Source of the DNA: Gluconacetobacter takamatsuzukensis
GTDB lineage: Bacteria > Pseudomonadota > Alphaproteobacteria > Acetobacterales > Acetobacteraceae
Direction of reading: 5' to 3'
Assembly: GCF_014174275.1 (NCBI RefSeq)
Contig: NZ_JABEQK010000001.1
Coordinates: forward strand, 124,001-188,000
Length of the DNA stretch: 64,000 nt
Shown here: positions 18,843 through 27,555 of the stretch, piece after piece
Layout of the letters: each line of letters opens with the position of its first letter
How positions within the stretch are numbered: the first letter of the stretch is position 1
The notes under the pieces: generated by a model
Database searches by the model: none
Told to the model about the DNA's origin: nothing
What the model saw: the letters and a program-made list of their open reading frames with translations, nothing else
Position numbers and translations under genes: made by a program

Positions 18843-18925
18843 GGTCGGCTCCGTGAATGGACTGGGGGCGATGATGGGCACGGGTGGGGCGGAGGGAAAG
18901 CAACAGTCTGTAACGGAACGCGGCG

Positions 18926-20164
18926 TTATGTGGCGTTTTCAGGAGGATCGTATTCGGGCGGCGCCATGTCCGGGGTCAGGTGCAGCGCCAGATAGAGGGC
19001 GACGATGTCCCTGCTGGATGCGAGGTCGACACCGCAGATGGTCTCGATCCGCCGGAGGCGGTAGTCCAGACTGTTGCGATGCAGCCCGAGGGCAGCGGCG
19101 GTGGGTTGCGGCCGCATGCCGTGGGCCAGCCATGTCCGCAGTGTGTGCAGCAGCATCGCATGGCCGGCGGTTTCGAGCAGCGGGCGCAGTGGGGCCCGTA
19201 GTTCCTGGGTTCGCCAGTCCTGGGACGGGGCGTCCAGCAGGACCGCCAGGCGCATCTCGTCATAGAACAGGAGGTCGCGCGCCGGGTGCAGGCGTCGGCC
19301 GACATCCAGCGTTGCCCGGGCGGTGTGGAAGGAACGGACCAGCCCGTCGGTCCCATCCACGAGGCCGCCCAGTGCCAGCCGCAGATCCAGCCCGGTGGCG
19401 GCGCGCGCGCGGGCCAGCAGGCGGTGCGCCCGCTCGCGGTGCCAGTCCAGGCTCCAGGCGCCCTTGGCGGTCAGGGCCGGTTTCAGCACCGCGATTTCGG
19501 CCAGCGACAGTGGTGCGACCAGGTTGCCGCGTTCCGGCTCGCAGAGCAGGTTGATCAACTGGTGCCGTTCGCCCAGCAAGGCGGCGGCGTCCGGCCCTTC
19601 GGACCGGATTTCGATGATCGCGGCCACCCGTGGCTGCCGCAGGTCTATGCCCAGGCGTGCTGCCGAGCGGGCCAGGGCTGGGGGCGTGGTGGCCTCGCGC
19701 ACCAAGCTCAGCACCAGTTCCTCGCGCAGGCGGGCGTCGCGCGACAGGGTGCGGTTCTGGCGCGCATGTTCCAGCATCGTCTCGGCGGCCATGCGGACCA
19801 GTTCGGCATAGGGGCGCAATGTGCCGGGCGCGCCGGTCAGCCCGACACAGCCCACGATCGTCCGGCCGATCCGCAGCGGCAGGTTGACGCCCGGCCGCGC
19901 GCCGCCGAACTGCCGGACGGCGCGGGCCTCGATCTCGACCGCGCTGCTGCGGGCCAGGACCAGTAGGGCGCCGTCATGCACCTGGCCCAGCCGCGCGGGA
20001 TCGCCGCTGGCGATGATGACGCCACGGGCGTCCATGACATTGATGTTGCAGCCGGTAATGGCCATCGAGCGGTCGACGATCGCCTGGGCGAGCGCCGGGT
20101 CGATGTCCGTGCGCCCGGTGCCGTCGCGGGCGGCGGTCTGGATCATGTGGTCCGGTGTGGCCAT
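18926..20164 (-). CDS. cdaR: CdaR-family sugar-diacid / glycerate regulator
   Basis: A 412-residue activator of the CdaR type. The N-terminal sugar-diacid recognition domain (about 20-150) includes ITGCNINVMDARGVIIASGDP and the GVNLPLRIGRTIVGCVGLTG block; a linker GGDEF-like domain follows; the C-terminal PucR-type HTH (HTH_30) reads PTAAALGLHRNSLDYRLRRIE. In E. coli CdaR activates glucarate, galactarate and glycerate genes. Here it is divergent from an MFS permease followed by glycerate kinase, so it probably senses glycerate or a sugar diacid and activates that pair. Start ATG 20164 gives the usual family length. Confidence 0.9.
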   Translation of the reverse strand: MATPDHMIQTAARDGTGRTDIDPALAQAIVDRSMAITGCNINVMDARGVIIASGDPARLGQVHDGALLVLARSSAVEIEARAVRQFGGARPGVNLPLRIGRTIVGCVGLTGAPGTLRPYAELVRMAAETMLEHARQNRTLSRDARLREELVLSLVREATTPPALARSAARLGIDLRQPRVAAIIEIRSEGPDAAALLGERHQLINLLCEPERGNLVAPLSLAEIAVLKPALTAKGAWSLDWHRERAHRLLARARAATGLDLRLALGGLVDGTDGLVRSFHTARATLDVGRRLHPARDLLFYDEMRLAVLLDAPSQDWRTQELRAPLRPLLETAGHAMLLHTLRTWLAHGMRPQPTAAALGLHRNSLDYRLRRIETICGVDLASSRDIVALYLALHLTPDMAPPEYDPPENAT

Positions 20165-20215
20165 GGTGTTTCTGTCATATGCCCGGAATTTTGTACCGAT
20201 TCTGGCATAATTATC

Positions 20216-20227
20216 GTGCATATGCAC
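20216..20227. promoter_or_regulatory. Palindrome in the cdaR / permease divergent promoter
   Basis: GTGCATATGCAC is a perfect 12-bp palindrome in an AT-rich patch, 52 bases upstream of cdaR and 127 bases upstream of the permease start. By position it is a candidate CdaR operator; no consensus was checked. Confidence 0.45.
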
Positions 20228-20353
20228 CAAGACGGCGGGTCGATTCTGCCCGTAGGGTCGATCCAATGGCGCGGACACCGCATGGTGACGTGCCCCCCGC
20301 CCGCATCCCGCCCCGGGACGTGGCCGGGCAAGAAGAACAAGCATCGGGGAAGA

Positions 20354-21670
20354 ATGATGCACGCAGCCTCCGCACTCTCGTCGCCGGCCGTGGACCGGCT
20401 GGATGCGACCTTTCGCAAGGTCGCAGGCAGGGTGGTGCCCTATATTTTCGTCTGTTACCTGTTCAATTACCTGGACCGGGTGAATGTCGGCTTTGCCAAG
20501 CTGGACATGCTCGATGCGCTGCATATGTCCGAGCGTGCCTATGGCCTCGGGGCCGGGATCTTCTTTCTTGGCTATATCGCTTTCGGCGTGCCCAGCAACC
20601 TGATGTTGCAGCGCGTGGGGGCGCGGCGGTGGCTGGCTATGATCATGGTCGTGTGGGGCCTGCTGTCGGCGGCACAGATGTTCGTGGCCGGGCCGGCCAG
20701 TTTCTATCTGCTGCGCTTCGTGACCGGGGCGGCGGAGGCGGGGTTCTTCCCCGGGCTGGTGTTGTATCTGACGCGTTGGTTTCCCTCCGACCGGCAGGGG
20801 CGGGCGCTGACCCTGTTCATGTCCGCGATTCCGCTTTCCGGCGTGGTGGGCGGCCCGCTTTCGGGGTGGATGCTGTCGCATTTCGCCTCCGCGCCCGGTG
20901 GGCTGGCGGCGTGGCAGTGGCTGTTCCTGCTCCAGGGGCTGCCGACCGTGGCCCTGGGCATCGGCATGGTGATGCTGCTGAGCGACACGATCGAGCAGGC
21001 GGGCTGGCTGGCGCCGGAGGAACGGGCTGCGGTCGGCGAGGCGTTGCGGCGCGACCGGCTGGCGCAGCCGCAGAAGCTGGCCGACAGTTTCGGCGCCGTG
21101 CTGCGCAATCCGGCCGTCTGGATGCTGGGGCTGCTGTATTTCTGCATCCAGGCCGGGGTCTATGCGATCAATTTCTGGCTGCCCACGATCATCCGCTCCA
21201 GCGGCATCCACGATGCGGCGACGATCGGCTGGCTGAGTGCCGTGCCGTATGTGGGGGCCAGCCTGTTCATGATCGTCATGGGGCGTTCGGCCGACCGGAT
21301 GCGCGAGCGGCGGTGGCATCTGGCGGTTCCGCTGCTGATGGCGGCGGGCGGGCTGGCCCTGGCGGCGCGGTTTCCGGACTCGATGCCCATTGCGCTGGGG
21401 GCCCTGACGGTGGCGACCGCCGGCGCGCTGACCGGCCTGCCGATGTTCTGGCCGCTTTGCAGCGGATATCTGAGCCCGGCGGCGGCGGCCGGCGGTCTGG
21501 CGCTGATCAATTCGATGGGCCAGCTGGCGGGGTTCGTCAGCCCGTATCTGGTCGGCTGGGTGAAGGACGCGACGCATCGGACCGACGGGGCGCTGGCCCT
21601 GCTGGCGGCGATGGCGGTGCTGGGCGTGGTGTTGGTGCTGCGCATGCCCCCCACCCGCGTCAACCGCTGA
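20354..21670 (+). CDS. MFS transporter, anion:cation symporter family (probable glycerate / sugar-acid permease)
   Basis: A 438-residue, 12-helix transporter of the ACS branch (GudP/GarP/tartrate-transporter relatives). Family marks: LFNYLDRVNVGFAKL in helix 1, FFLGYIAFGVPSNLML, RFVTGAAEAGFFPGLVLYLTRWFP around helix 4, and GQLAGFVSPYLVGWVKDAT near helix 11. With divergent CdaR and downstream glycerate kinase, D-glycerate or a sugar acid is the best guess for substrate. Start ATG 20354 follows GGGGA; ATG 20357 is equally possible. The terminal palindrome of the downstream repeat element begins at its stop codon. Confidence 0.88.
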   Translation: MMHAASALSSPAVDRLDATFRKVAGRVVPYIFVCYLFNYLDRVNVGFAKLDMLDALHMSERAYGLGAGIFFLGYIAFGVPSNLMLQRVGARRWLAMIMVVWGLLSAAQMFVAGPASFYLLRFVTGAAEAGFFPGLVLYLTRWFPSDRQGRALTLFMSAIPLSGVVGGPLSGWMLSHFASAPGGLAAWQWLFLLQGLPTVALGIGMVMLLSDTIEQAGWLAPEERAAVGEALRRDRLAQPQKLADSFGAVLRNPAVWMLGLLYFCIQAGVYAINFWLPTIIRSSGIHDAATIGWLSAVPYVGASLFMIVMGRSADRMRERRWHLAVPLLMAAGGLALAARFPDSMPIALGALTVATAGALTGLPMFWPLCSGYLSPAAAAGGLALINSMGQLAGFVSPYLVGWVKDATHRTDGALALLAAMAVLGVVLVLRMPPTRVNR

Positions 21671-21834
21671 AAGCCTGCTTGGAAATGCGCGCTGGTGGCG
21701 ATCCGACGCGCGTTTCCTGTGCTTCGGTGCTCACGGCCATCAAGGCCGCTCCGCTCCGATGCTCGGAAACCCGCGCCGGACGTGCCGCTTGCGCGGCACT
21801 CTCGCTCACCAGCCCACATTTCCAGGCAGGCTTT
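21670..21834. mobile_element. 165-bp MITE-like element with inverted ends
   Basis: The element starts AAAGCCTGCTTGGAAATG (21670-21687) and ends CATTTCCAGGCAGGCTTT (21817-21834), which is the inverse complement with one mismatch. Similarity continues inward through CTGGTG and CACCAG, giving imperfect inverted ends of about 30 bp. It has no coding capacity. The left half recurs, degenerated, at 6507-6605. It sits between the permease and glycerate kinase genes. No target-site duplication was established. Confidence 0.7.
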
Positions 21835-21871
21835 GAGGTTCGGCCGGTACAGAAAAAATAAAAGACGGGGA

Positions 21872-23029
21872 ATGGCGATGAAGATCGTGATCGTGTGTGA
21901 TTCCTTCAAGGAAAGCCTGTCGGCGCTTCAGGTGGCCGATGCGATCGAGGATGGGTTTCGCGAGATCTATCCGGACGCGACCTATGTGAAGCTGCCGGCG
22001 GCCGATGGGGGCGAAGGGACGGCGGAATCGCTGGTTCTGGCGACCGGGGGGCGGATGTTGACCCGCGAGGTGATCGGGCCGCTGGGTGAACCCGTGACCG
22101 CCGCGTTCGGCATCCTGGGCGACGGGCGGACGGCGGTGGTGGAGATGGCCGCCGCCGCCGGACTGATGCTGGTGCCGCGTGACCGGCGCGACCCGATGGC
22201 GGCCACCACCTATGGCGTGGGGCAGTTGATCCTGGCGGCGCTCGACGAAGGGTGCCGGCATGTCATTCTCGGGCTCGGCGGCAGCGCCACCAATGATGGC
22301 GGGGCCGGCATGGCCCAGGCGCTGGGTGTGTCGCTGCGCGACCGTGACGATGTGGAACTGCCCTTTGGCGGCGGTGGGCTGGGGCGGCTGGCCCGCGTCG
22401 AGCTGACGGGGCTGGATGCCCGTCTGGGCAGATGCCGGATCGAAGTGGCGTGCGATGTCGACAATCCGCTGACGGGTCCATCGGGAGCCTCTGCGATCTT
22501 TGGCCCGCAGAAGGGGGCGACGCCAGAGATGGTGCGCGTGCTGGACGACGCGCTGGCGGGATATGGGCGGCAGGTCGCGGCCGTGACGGGGCGCGCGGTC
22601 GATGCCGTTGCCGGCGCCGGTGCGGCGGGCGGACTGGGGGCGGCGGCGCTGGCGTTCCTGGATGCCACCCTGCGGCCCGGGGTGGAGATCGTGATGGAGG
22701 CGCTGGGGCTGGATGCCATCCTGTCCGACGCCGACCTGGTGATCACGGGCGAGGGACGGATCGACGGGCAGACCGTGCATGGCAAGGCGCCGATCGGCGT
22801 GGCCCGGGTGGCCCGCCGCCACGGACGGCCGGTGATCGGCATTGCCGGGTCGCTTGGCCATGATGCGGCCCGGGTGCATGCCCATGGAATCGATGCCGTC
22901 TTCAGCGTCGTCAACCGGCCCTGCACGCTGGAGGAGGCTCTGGCGGAGGCGGCGGCGAATGTCCGTGTGACGGCGCGCAATGTGGCCGCCGCGACCGCGA
23001 TTTTTCACGGCCGGGCGGTAAAAATGTAA
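21872..23029 (+). CDS. glxK: Glycerate kinase
   Basis: A 385-residue kinase of the GarK/GlxK family, phosphorylating D-glycerate (to 2-phosphoglycerate in most bacterial members) for entry into lower glycolysis. Motifs: CDSFKESLSALQVADAI at the N-terminus, KLPAADGGEGTAESLV, GLGGSATNDGGAGMAQALG and DLVITGEGRIDGQT near the C-terminus. ATG 21872 and 21878 are both in frame; GACGGGG before the first serves as ribosome site. It lies downstream of the CdaR-linked permease with the palindromic element in between, so it may be co-transcribed. No glucarate or galactarate dehydratase is present, pointing to glycerate itself as the nutrient. Confidence 0.94.
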   Translation: MAMKIVIVCDSFKESLSALQVADAIEDGFREIYPDATYVKLPAADGGEGTAESLVLATGGRMLTREVIGPLGEPVTAAFGILGDGRTAVVEMAAAAGLMLVPRDRRDPMAATTYGVGQLILAALDEGCRHVILGLGGSATNDGGAGMAQALGVSLRDRDDVELPFGGGGLGRLARVELTGLDARLGRCRIEVACDVDNPLTGPSGASAIFGPQKGATPEMVRVLDDALAGYGRQVAAVTGRAVDAVAGAGAAGGLGAAALAFLDATLRPGVEIVMEALGLDAILSDADLVITGEGRIDGQTVHGKAPIGVARVARRHGRPVIGIAGSLGHDAARVHAHGIDAVFSVVNRPCTLEEALAEAAANVRVTARNVAAATAIFHGRAVKM

Positions 23030-23034
23030 CCGGC

Positions 23035-23060
23035 CCGCCGGGTTGCGGCGGAGATTGATT
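23035..23060 (+). terminator. Terminator after glycerate kinase
   Basis: CCGCC (23035-23039), 7-base loop, GGCGG (23047-23051), followed by AGATTGATTTTATTTTA. Short stem, then a T-rich tract. Confidence 0.55.
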
Positions 23061-23588
23061 TTATTTTATGTCAAATATGACAGAACGAAGACAGTGTCCT
23101 TGCGGCATGTTTGTTTTTTGTAAGCCGATGGATTTTCTATAACATTCTGTTTTTATTTGACTAGTTTGGATAGTTGTTCGACCCTCCGGGCGAGGAAAGC
23201 GCTTTTTTAATCAATAAAGATTAATTTAATTTAACTAAAAGCCCATCGGTGTCTGTAACATAAGCAGCGGAATGAGACCGCGCCGGCCCATGGGCGCGAC
23301 CGACGGGCGCGCTGGACGCCGGTGGAGGGGGAATCGGACAGGGACGCATTCTTGATCTGGCGCCGGATTTCCCCGATGCTCGCGGGTGAGAGAGCAGGTG
23401 GCTGGTGGCGATCGGCGCGGATCACACCAGAGAGTGCGTGCGGCACGGCTATCGACAGGGTCCGCTGCCGCGCCGCGTGCCGATACCGGATCTGTTCAGG
23501 CGACAATGTGCGTTTTTGATTCGTCGTGCGGCCGGCGGCCGGTGCGACTGTTGGTTTATTATGGTCTCGAAGAGGGCAGGGAAAGATT
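23061..23588. other. AT-rich intergenic region upstream of the inositol operon
   Basis: About 530 bases without a convincing gene. The first approximately 180 bases are strikingly AT-rich compared with the surroundings and contain an inverted repeat TTAATC, 6 bases, GATTAA (23207-23224) and a TATAAC box-like sequence near 23139. The rest returns to high GC. It probably holds the promoter of the inositol operon, far from the start codon; a long leader or small RNA is possible. Confidence 0.4.
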
Positions 23589-24716
23589 ATGAAGACTAAG
23601 GGCGGTATCCGTATCGCGATCGTGGGCGTCGGCAACTGTGCCAGTGCCCTGATCCAGGGCATTCATTATTATGGCCCGAACCGCCACAACGAGGAAGTCA
23701 TCGGACTGATGCACGAAAGCCTCGGCGGTTATCGTCCCAGCGACATCGAGGTGGTGGCTGCGTTCGATATCGACGCGCGCAAGGTCGGCACCGATGTCAG
23801 CCGTGCCATCTTCGCTGCCCCCAACTGCGTGGTGAAGTTCGAGCCGAACATCCCCGACAGCGGCGTGACCGTGCGCATGGGCGCGGTGCTGGACGGCATG
23901 TCCGAGCACATGGCCAATCATGACGAGAAGCGCAGCTTCGTGCGGGCCGGCGCCCCGGAGCCGAGCCGCGAGGACGTGGTGGCGGAACTGCGCCGCAGCG
24001 GCGCCGAGATCCTGGTGAACTACCTGCCGGTCGGGTCGGAAAAGGCCACGCGCTTCTATGCCGAGTGCGCGCTGGAAGCCGGTGTCGGCTTTATCAACAA
24101 CATTCCGGTCTTTATCGCCAGCGATCCGGAATATGCCGCCCGTTTCGCCGAGCGGAACGTGCCGATCATCGGTGACGACATCAAGTCGCAGCTGGGCGCG
24201 ACCATCGTCCATCGCGTGCTGACCGACCTGTTCGCCAAGCGCGGCGTCAAGATGCTGCACACGTACCAGCTGAATACGGGCGGCAACACCGACTTCCTGA
24301 ACATGAAGAACCAGGAGCGCCTGGCGTCGAAGAAGACCTCGAAGACCGAGGCCGTGCAGGCCGTCGCGAAGACGCGGATGGAGAACGAGGACATCCATGT
24401 CGGCCCCAGCGACTATGTGCCGTGGCAGAACGACAACAAGGTCTGCTTCATCCGCATGGAAGGCCATGCCTTCGGCAACGTGCCGCTGGAACTGGAACTG
24501 CGCCTGTCGGTGCAGGACTCGCCGAACTCGGCGGGTGTCGCCATCGACATGATCCGCTGCTGCAAGTTGGCGCTCGATTCCGGCGTCGGCGGCGTGCTGG
24601 CGGCGCCCAGTGCGTATTTCTGCAAGCATCCGCTGGTCCAGTACACGGATGACGAAGCGCACAAGATGGTCGAGGATTTCATCGCCACCCACTCGACTGA
24701 GGCCGTTCCCGCCTGA
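23589..24716 (+). CDS. ino1: Inositol-3-phosphate (myo-inositol-1-phosphate) synthase
   Basis: A 375-residue NAD-dependent synthase converting glucose 6-phosphate to myo-inositol 1(3)-phosphate, the first step of inositol synthesis. The N-terminal Rossmann motif is [16 protein letters not shown] (about 10-25). The catalytic region includes [17 protein letters not shown] and [26 protein letters not shown], diagnostic for MIPS; length resembles the compact actinobacterial/archaeal type. ATG 23589 follows AGGGAAAG. The stop overlaps the start of the next gene by one base (TGATG), implying translational coupling with the nucleotidyltransferase. Confidence 0.95.
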   Translation: MKTKGGIRIAIVGVGNCASALIQGIHYYGPNRHNEEVIGLMHESLGGYRPSDIEVVAAFDIDARKVGTDVSRAIFAAPNCVVKFEPNIPDSGVTVRMGAVLDGMSEHMANHDEKRSFVRAGAPEPSREDVVAELRRSGAEILVNYLPVGSEKATRFYAECALEAGVGFINNIPVFIASDPEYAARFAERNVPIIGDDIKSQLGATIVHRVLTDLFAKRGVKMLHTYQLNTGGNTDFLNMKNQERLASKKTSKTEAVQAVAKTRMENEDIHVGPSDYVPWQNDNKVCFIRMEGHAFGNVPLELELRLSVQDSPNSAGVAIDMIRCCKLALDSGVGGVLAAPSAYFCKHPLVQYTDDEAHKMVEDFIATHSTEAVPA

Positions 24717-25432
24717 TGAAGTGCCTGATCGTCGCCGCGGGGCAGGGCAGCCGCCTGCGTGACAAGGGGCCGCTCAAGCCCCTGGTCACGATCAGGGGGC
24801 GGCCCCTGATCGCCGAGGTCATCGACCGCGCCCGTCGTGGCGGGGTCGATGAATTCGTCATCATCAACGGCTATCGCGGCGGCGAATTGCGTGAGGCCCT
24901 GGACGGGATGGCGGAATGTGACGGGGTGCGGGTGACGCATGTCGCCAATCCGGCATGGGACCGGGCCAACGGGGTTTCGGTCCTGGCTGCCCGGCCGTTC
25001 CTTGACGGACCGTTTCTGCTGACCATGTGCGACCATGTGCTGGACCCGCAGATCAATCGCCTGATGGCATCCGTCCCCGTCGGCCGGGACGGGGTGACGC
25101 TGGGCATCGACAGCAATGTCGAGCGCATGCTGAACGATCCGGACGACGTGACGCGGGTGCTGTGCCGGGACGACCGGATTGCGCGCATTGGCAAGTCGCT
25201 GACGGATTACAATGCCTTCGATACCGGCATCTTCCATTGTACACCGGTGATGTTCGACGCCCTGGAGAGCAGCCAGGCCGAGGGCGAGGACAGTATTTCC
25301 GGCGCGATGAACACGCTGGCCCGCTGGCACAAGGCCTATGTCCTCGATATCGGCGAGCGTCTGTGGATCGATGTCGATGACCCGGTGGCGTACGACAAGG
25401 CCGAGCGCCTGATGGCCCAGGGGCAGCTTTGA
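24716..25432 (+). CDS. Nucleotidyltransferase, probable inositol-1-phosphate cytidylyltransferase
   Basis: A 238-residue NTP-transferase fold protein. The N-terminus LIVAAGQGSRLRDKGPLKPL is the nucleotide-binding signature. The central TMCDHVLDP (residues about 102-110) supplies the metal-binding Asp, and FDTGIF is also typical. LWIDVDDPVAYDKAE near the end resembles the archaeal IPCT domain of IPCT/DIPPS enzymes. Lying between inositol-phosphate synthase and a CDP-alcohol phosphotransferase, it is predicted to make CDP-inositol from inositol-1-phosphate and CTP. The fold is certain; the substrate rests on context. It is translationally coupled to the synthase. Confidence 0.82.
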   Translation: MKCLIVAAGQGSRLRDKGPLKPLVTIRGRPLIAEVIDRARRGGVDEFVIINGYRGGELREALDGMAECDGVRVTHVANPAWDRANGVSVLAARPFLDGPFLLTMCDHVLDPQINRLMASVPVGRDGVTLGIDSNVERMLNDPDDVTRVLCRDDRIARIGKSLTDYNAFDTGIFHCTPVMFDALESSQAEGEDSISGAMNTLARWHKAYVLDIGERLWIDVDDPVAYDKAERLMAQGQL

Positions 25433-25488
25433 CAGGAACCGCCCGACCCTTGCCGGTCGGGAGGATTTGAGGAAACAAGGGCGCCATC

Positions 25489-26445
25489 GTGTTGCAGCAG
25501 ACAGACCCCGTGCGGCGCACGTCGGAAATCGAGGAACTGACCAACCTGCACGTCATCCATCCCGTTTCGGGGTGGTTGACGCGGCATTTCGCTCGCCTGG
25601 GCGTGGCGCCCAATGCCGTGTCGCTGGGCGGGATGGCGGCGGGCGTGCTGGCTGGGGTGGCCTATCATCATGTCGGCGATCCGCGTTTTGCGGTGGCAGG
25701 CTTTCTGCTGATGGTCGTCTGGCATGTCATGGACGGGGCCGACGGCCAGCTGGCGCGCCTGACGGGCAAGCAGTCGCAGACCGGCAAGATTCTCGACGGT
25801 ATCTGCGATTACGTGACGTTCGTGTCGGTCTATGTCGGGTTGGCGCTGGCCCTTTCCGCCCTGTACGGGGCGTGGGTCTGGGCGCTGGTCGTGCTGGCCG
25901 GCATGTGCCACGCGGTGCAGTCCGCCGCCTATGAACGGCAGCGGCAGGATTATAATTTCTGGGGCTGGCAGCGTGGATCGCCGCCGATGGCGCGGGCGAA
26001 GGTTCGGTCGGGGCGGCGCATGGGGGACCTGCTGTTTGGGCTGTATAACCGGCTCGAGTCGCTGACCGCGCCTGGTGGGGAGGCGGGGCTGAACCAGCGC
26101 CTGGCGGGACTGCTGGCTGCGTATCCCGACCGGGCGCCGGTCGTGCGGCTGGCCTATCGCGAGGCCTTTGCGCCGCTGCTGCGCGGCTGGTCGATCCTGT
26201 CGGCCAATTATCGGACGATCGGCATCTTTCTGTGTGTTTTCTGCCAGGTGCCGCTGGCTTATTTCACGTTCGAGATCGTGGGCTTTACCGCGATCCTGAT
26301 GCTGCTGCTGGCACGGCAGCGCGTGTGCGACGCCGCGTTCGCGTCCGGGCTGGATGGGTTGGCCGGCGATCCGCCGGGTGGCGGCGACCGTCGCCGCGAG
26401 CAGCCGGTCTTTGTGGTCGAGGTCGAAGCGCCCCTCGTGCCGTGA
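25489..26445 (+). CDS. CDP-alcohol phosphotransferase, probable CDP-inositol-using membrane enzyme
   Basis: A 318-residue integral membrane enzyme. Residues about 83-110 contain the complete CDP-alcohol phosphotransferase motif, D-x2-DG-x2-AR-x8-G-x3-D-x3-D: VMDGADGQLARLTG through to KILDGICDY. It transfers a phospho-alcohol from a CDP-linked donor to an acceptor hydroxyl with loss of CMP. With the upstream genes the donor should be CDP-inositol. The acceptor could be inositol-phosphate (as in thermophile DIPP synthase), diacylglycerol or ceramide; this cannot be decided from sequence. About six hydrophobic helices are visible. A GTG start at 25489 is used, with a weak ribosome site. Confidence 0.85.
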   Translation: MLQQTDPVRRTSEIEELTNLHVIHPVSGWLTRHFARLGVAPNAVSLGGMAAGVLAGVAYHHVGDPRFAVAGFLLMVVWHVMDGADGQLARLTGKQSQTGKILDGICDYVTFVSVYVGLALALSALYGAWVWALVVLAGMCHAVQSAAYERQRQDYNFWGWQRGSPPMARAKVRSGRRMGDLLFGLYNRLESLTAPGGEAGLNQRLAGLLAAYPDRAPVVRLAYREAFAPLLRGWSILSANYRTIGIFLCVFCQVPLAYFTFEIVGFTAILMLLLARQRVCDAAFASGLDGLAGDPPGGGDRRREQPVFVVEVEAPLVP

Positions 26446-26453
26446 CGGGGCAC

Positions 26454-26476
26454 CCCCGCCTTCTGGCGGGGCTTTT
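26454..26476 (+). terminator. Rho-independent terminator of the inositol operon
   Basis: CCCCGCC (26454-26460), loop TTCT, GGCGGGG (26465-26471), then CTTTTG. It lies between the operon and the convergent lptG. Confidence 0.75.
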
Positions 26477-26487
26477 GAAGCGGCCGC

Positions 26488-27555
26488 TTATTCCCTCGTG
26501 TGGATGAACAAATAGGCCGCCGACAGCATCAGCAGGACGGGAGGGGTGAGGGCTGTGATCGCCGGGTTCAGGTCCAGCAGCAGGCCCAGCCGGTTGGTGA
26601 TTTCCTGCCCCAGCGAGAACACGATGGCGATCGCGATGCCGACCGCCATGCGATAGCCGAGGCTCTGCGAACGGGGCGGCCCGAAGACAAAGGGGGCGGC
26701 GCAGGCGATCAGCGCGATCATGGCGAAGGGCGTGCTGATGCGCGACCAGAGTTCCTGCTCGTAGCGCGTGGCCGGCAGGTGGTGGCGTTTCAGGTCGCGG
26801 ATGTAGCGGTAGAGCGCGATCGGCGGCACGCTCTCGGGCGGCAGGCTGAGGAAACGGATCTGCCGTGACGACAGGAAGGCATGCCACGTCATGCTGTCCT
26901 GATGGCTCGTGTGGAACTGGTCGGCGACGATGTCCTTGCGTGTGACATCGGCCAGGAGCCAGTCATCGTCCGCGCCGATCGTGGCGTGGGCCGCGTGCAG
27001 ATATTGCGTCAGCGCGCCCTGGTCGTCGAAACGGTAGATGTCGATATCCTCGGCCAGCGTCTCGCTTGCGAAGCGATGGACGCCGAGGAACTGCTGGTCG
27101 CCATGGGCCCAGAAGGCCGTGTTGTCGCCGGCATTCGCCGATGTCAGGGCGGCGGTGCGGCGTTCCTGCGCCATGTGGCGGGCCGAGGGGACGATGAATT
27201 GCCCGACCAGGAACAGCATCACGATCGTCGGCACGATCAGGCGCAGCACCGCACCGATGATCTGCATCTCCGACAGTCCGATCCCTTGCAGCGCCGTGAG
27301 TTCGGAATGTTTGGCCAGGCCGCCCAGGCCCAGCAGGCAGGCCAGCAGCAGGGCGATCGGGGTGACCTGCATGAAGCGTGCGGGGGCGAGCAGGGCGGTG
27401 TAGGCGGCGGCGTCGGCCAGATGGTAGTGGCCCTGGCCGACGAAGGAGAGCTGGTCCACGAATTCCAGCAGGCTGAACAGCGCCGTCAGCCCGACGGCCA
27501 CCAGCACGAAGGCGCGCAGCGTGACGAGCTGGATATAGCGATCGAAGCGTTTCAT
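26488..27555 (-). CDS. lptG: LPS export permease LptG
   Basis: A 355-residue YjgP/YjgQ-family membrane protein. With LptF it forms the permease of the LptB2FG ABC exporter that extracts lipopolysaccharide from the inner membrane. Three N-terminal helices, including LEFVDQLSF and a TPIALLLACLLGLGGLAKHSELTALQ segment, are followed by a periplasmic beta-jellyroll region (about 135-265) and three C-terminal helices. The start ATG at 27555 overlaps the lptF stop in an ATGA, so the two are coupled. Assignment as LptG rather than LptF rests on order and the MKRFDRYI N-terminus. Confidence 0.88.
   Translation of the reverse strand: MKRFDRYIQLVTLRAFVLVAVGLTALFSLLEFVDQLSFVGQGHYHLADAAAYTALLAPARFMQVTPIALLLACLLGLGGLAKHSELTALQGIGLSEMQIIGAVLRLIVPTIVMLFLVGQFIVPSARHMAQERRTAALTSANAGDNTAFWAHGDQQFLGVHRFASETLAEDIDIYRFDDQGALTQYLHAAHATIGADDDWLLADVTRKDIVADQFHTSHQDSMTWHAFLSSRQIRFLSLPPESVPPIALYRYIRDLKRHHLPATRYEQELWSRISTPFAMIALIACAAPFVFGPPRSQSLGYRMAVGIAIAIVFSLGQEITNRLGLLLDLNPAITALTPPVLLMLSAAYLFIHTRE

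Noticed and set aside
23231-23662. 143-residue minus-strand frame in the inositol-operon leader
   Set aside because: No ribosome site or recognisable domain, and it runs into the start of the inositol-phosphate synthase gene on the other strand.
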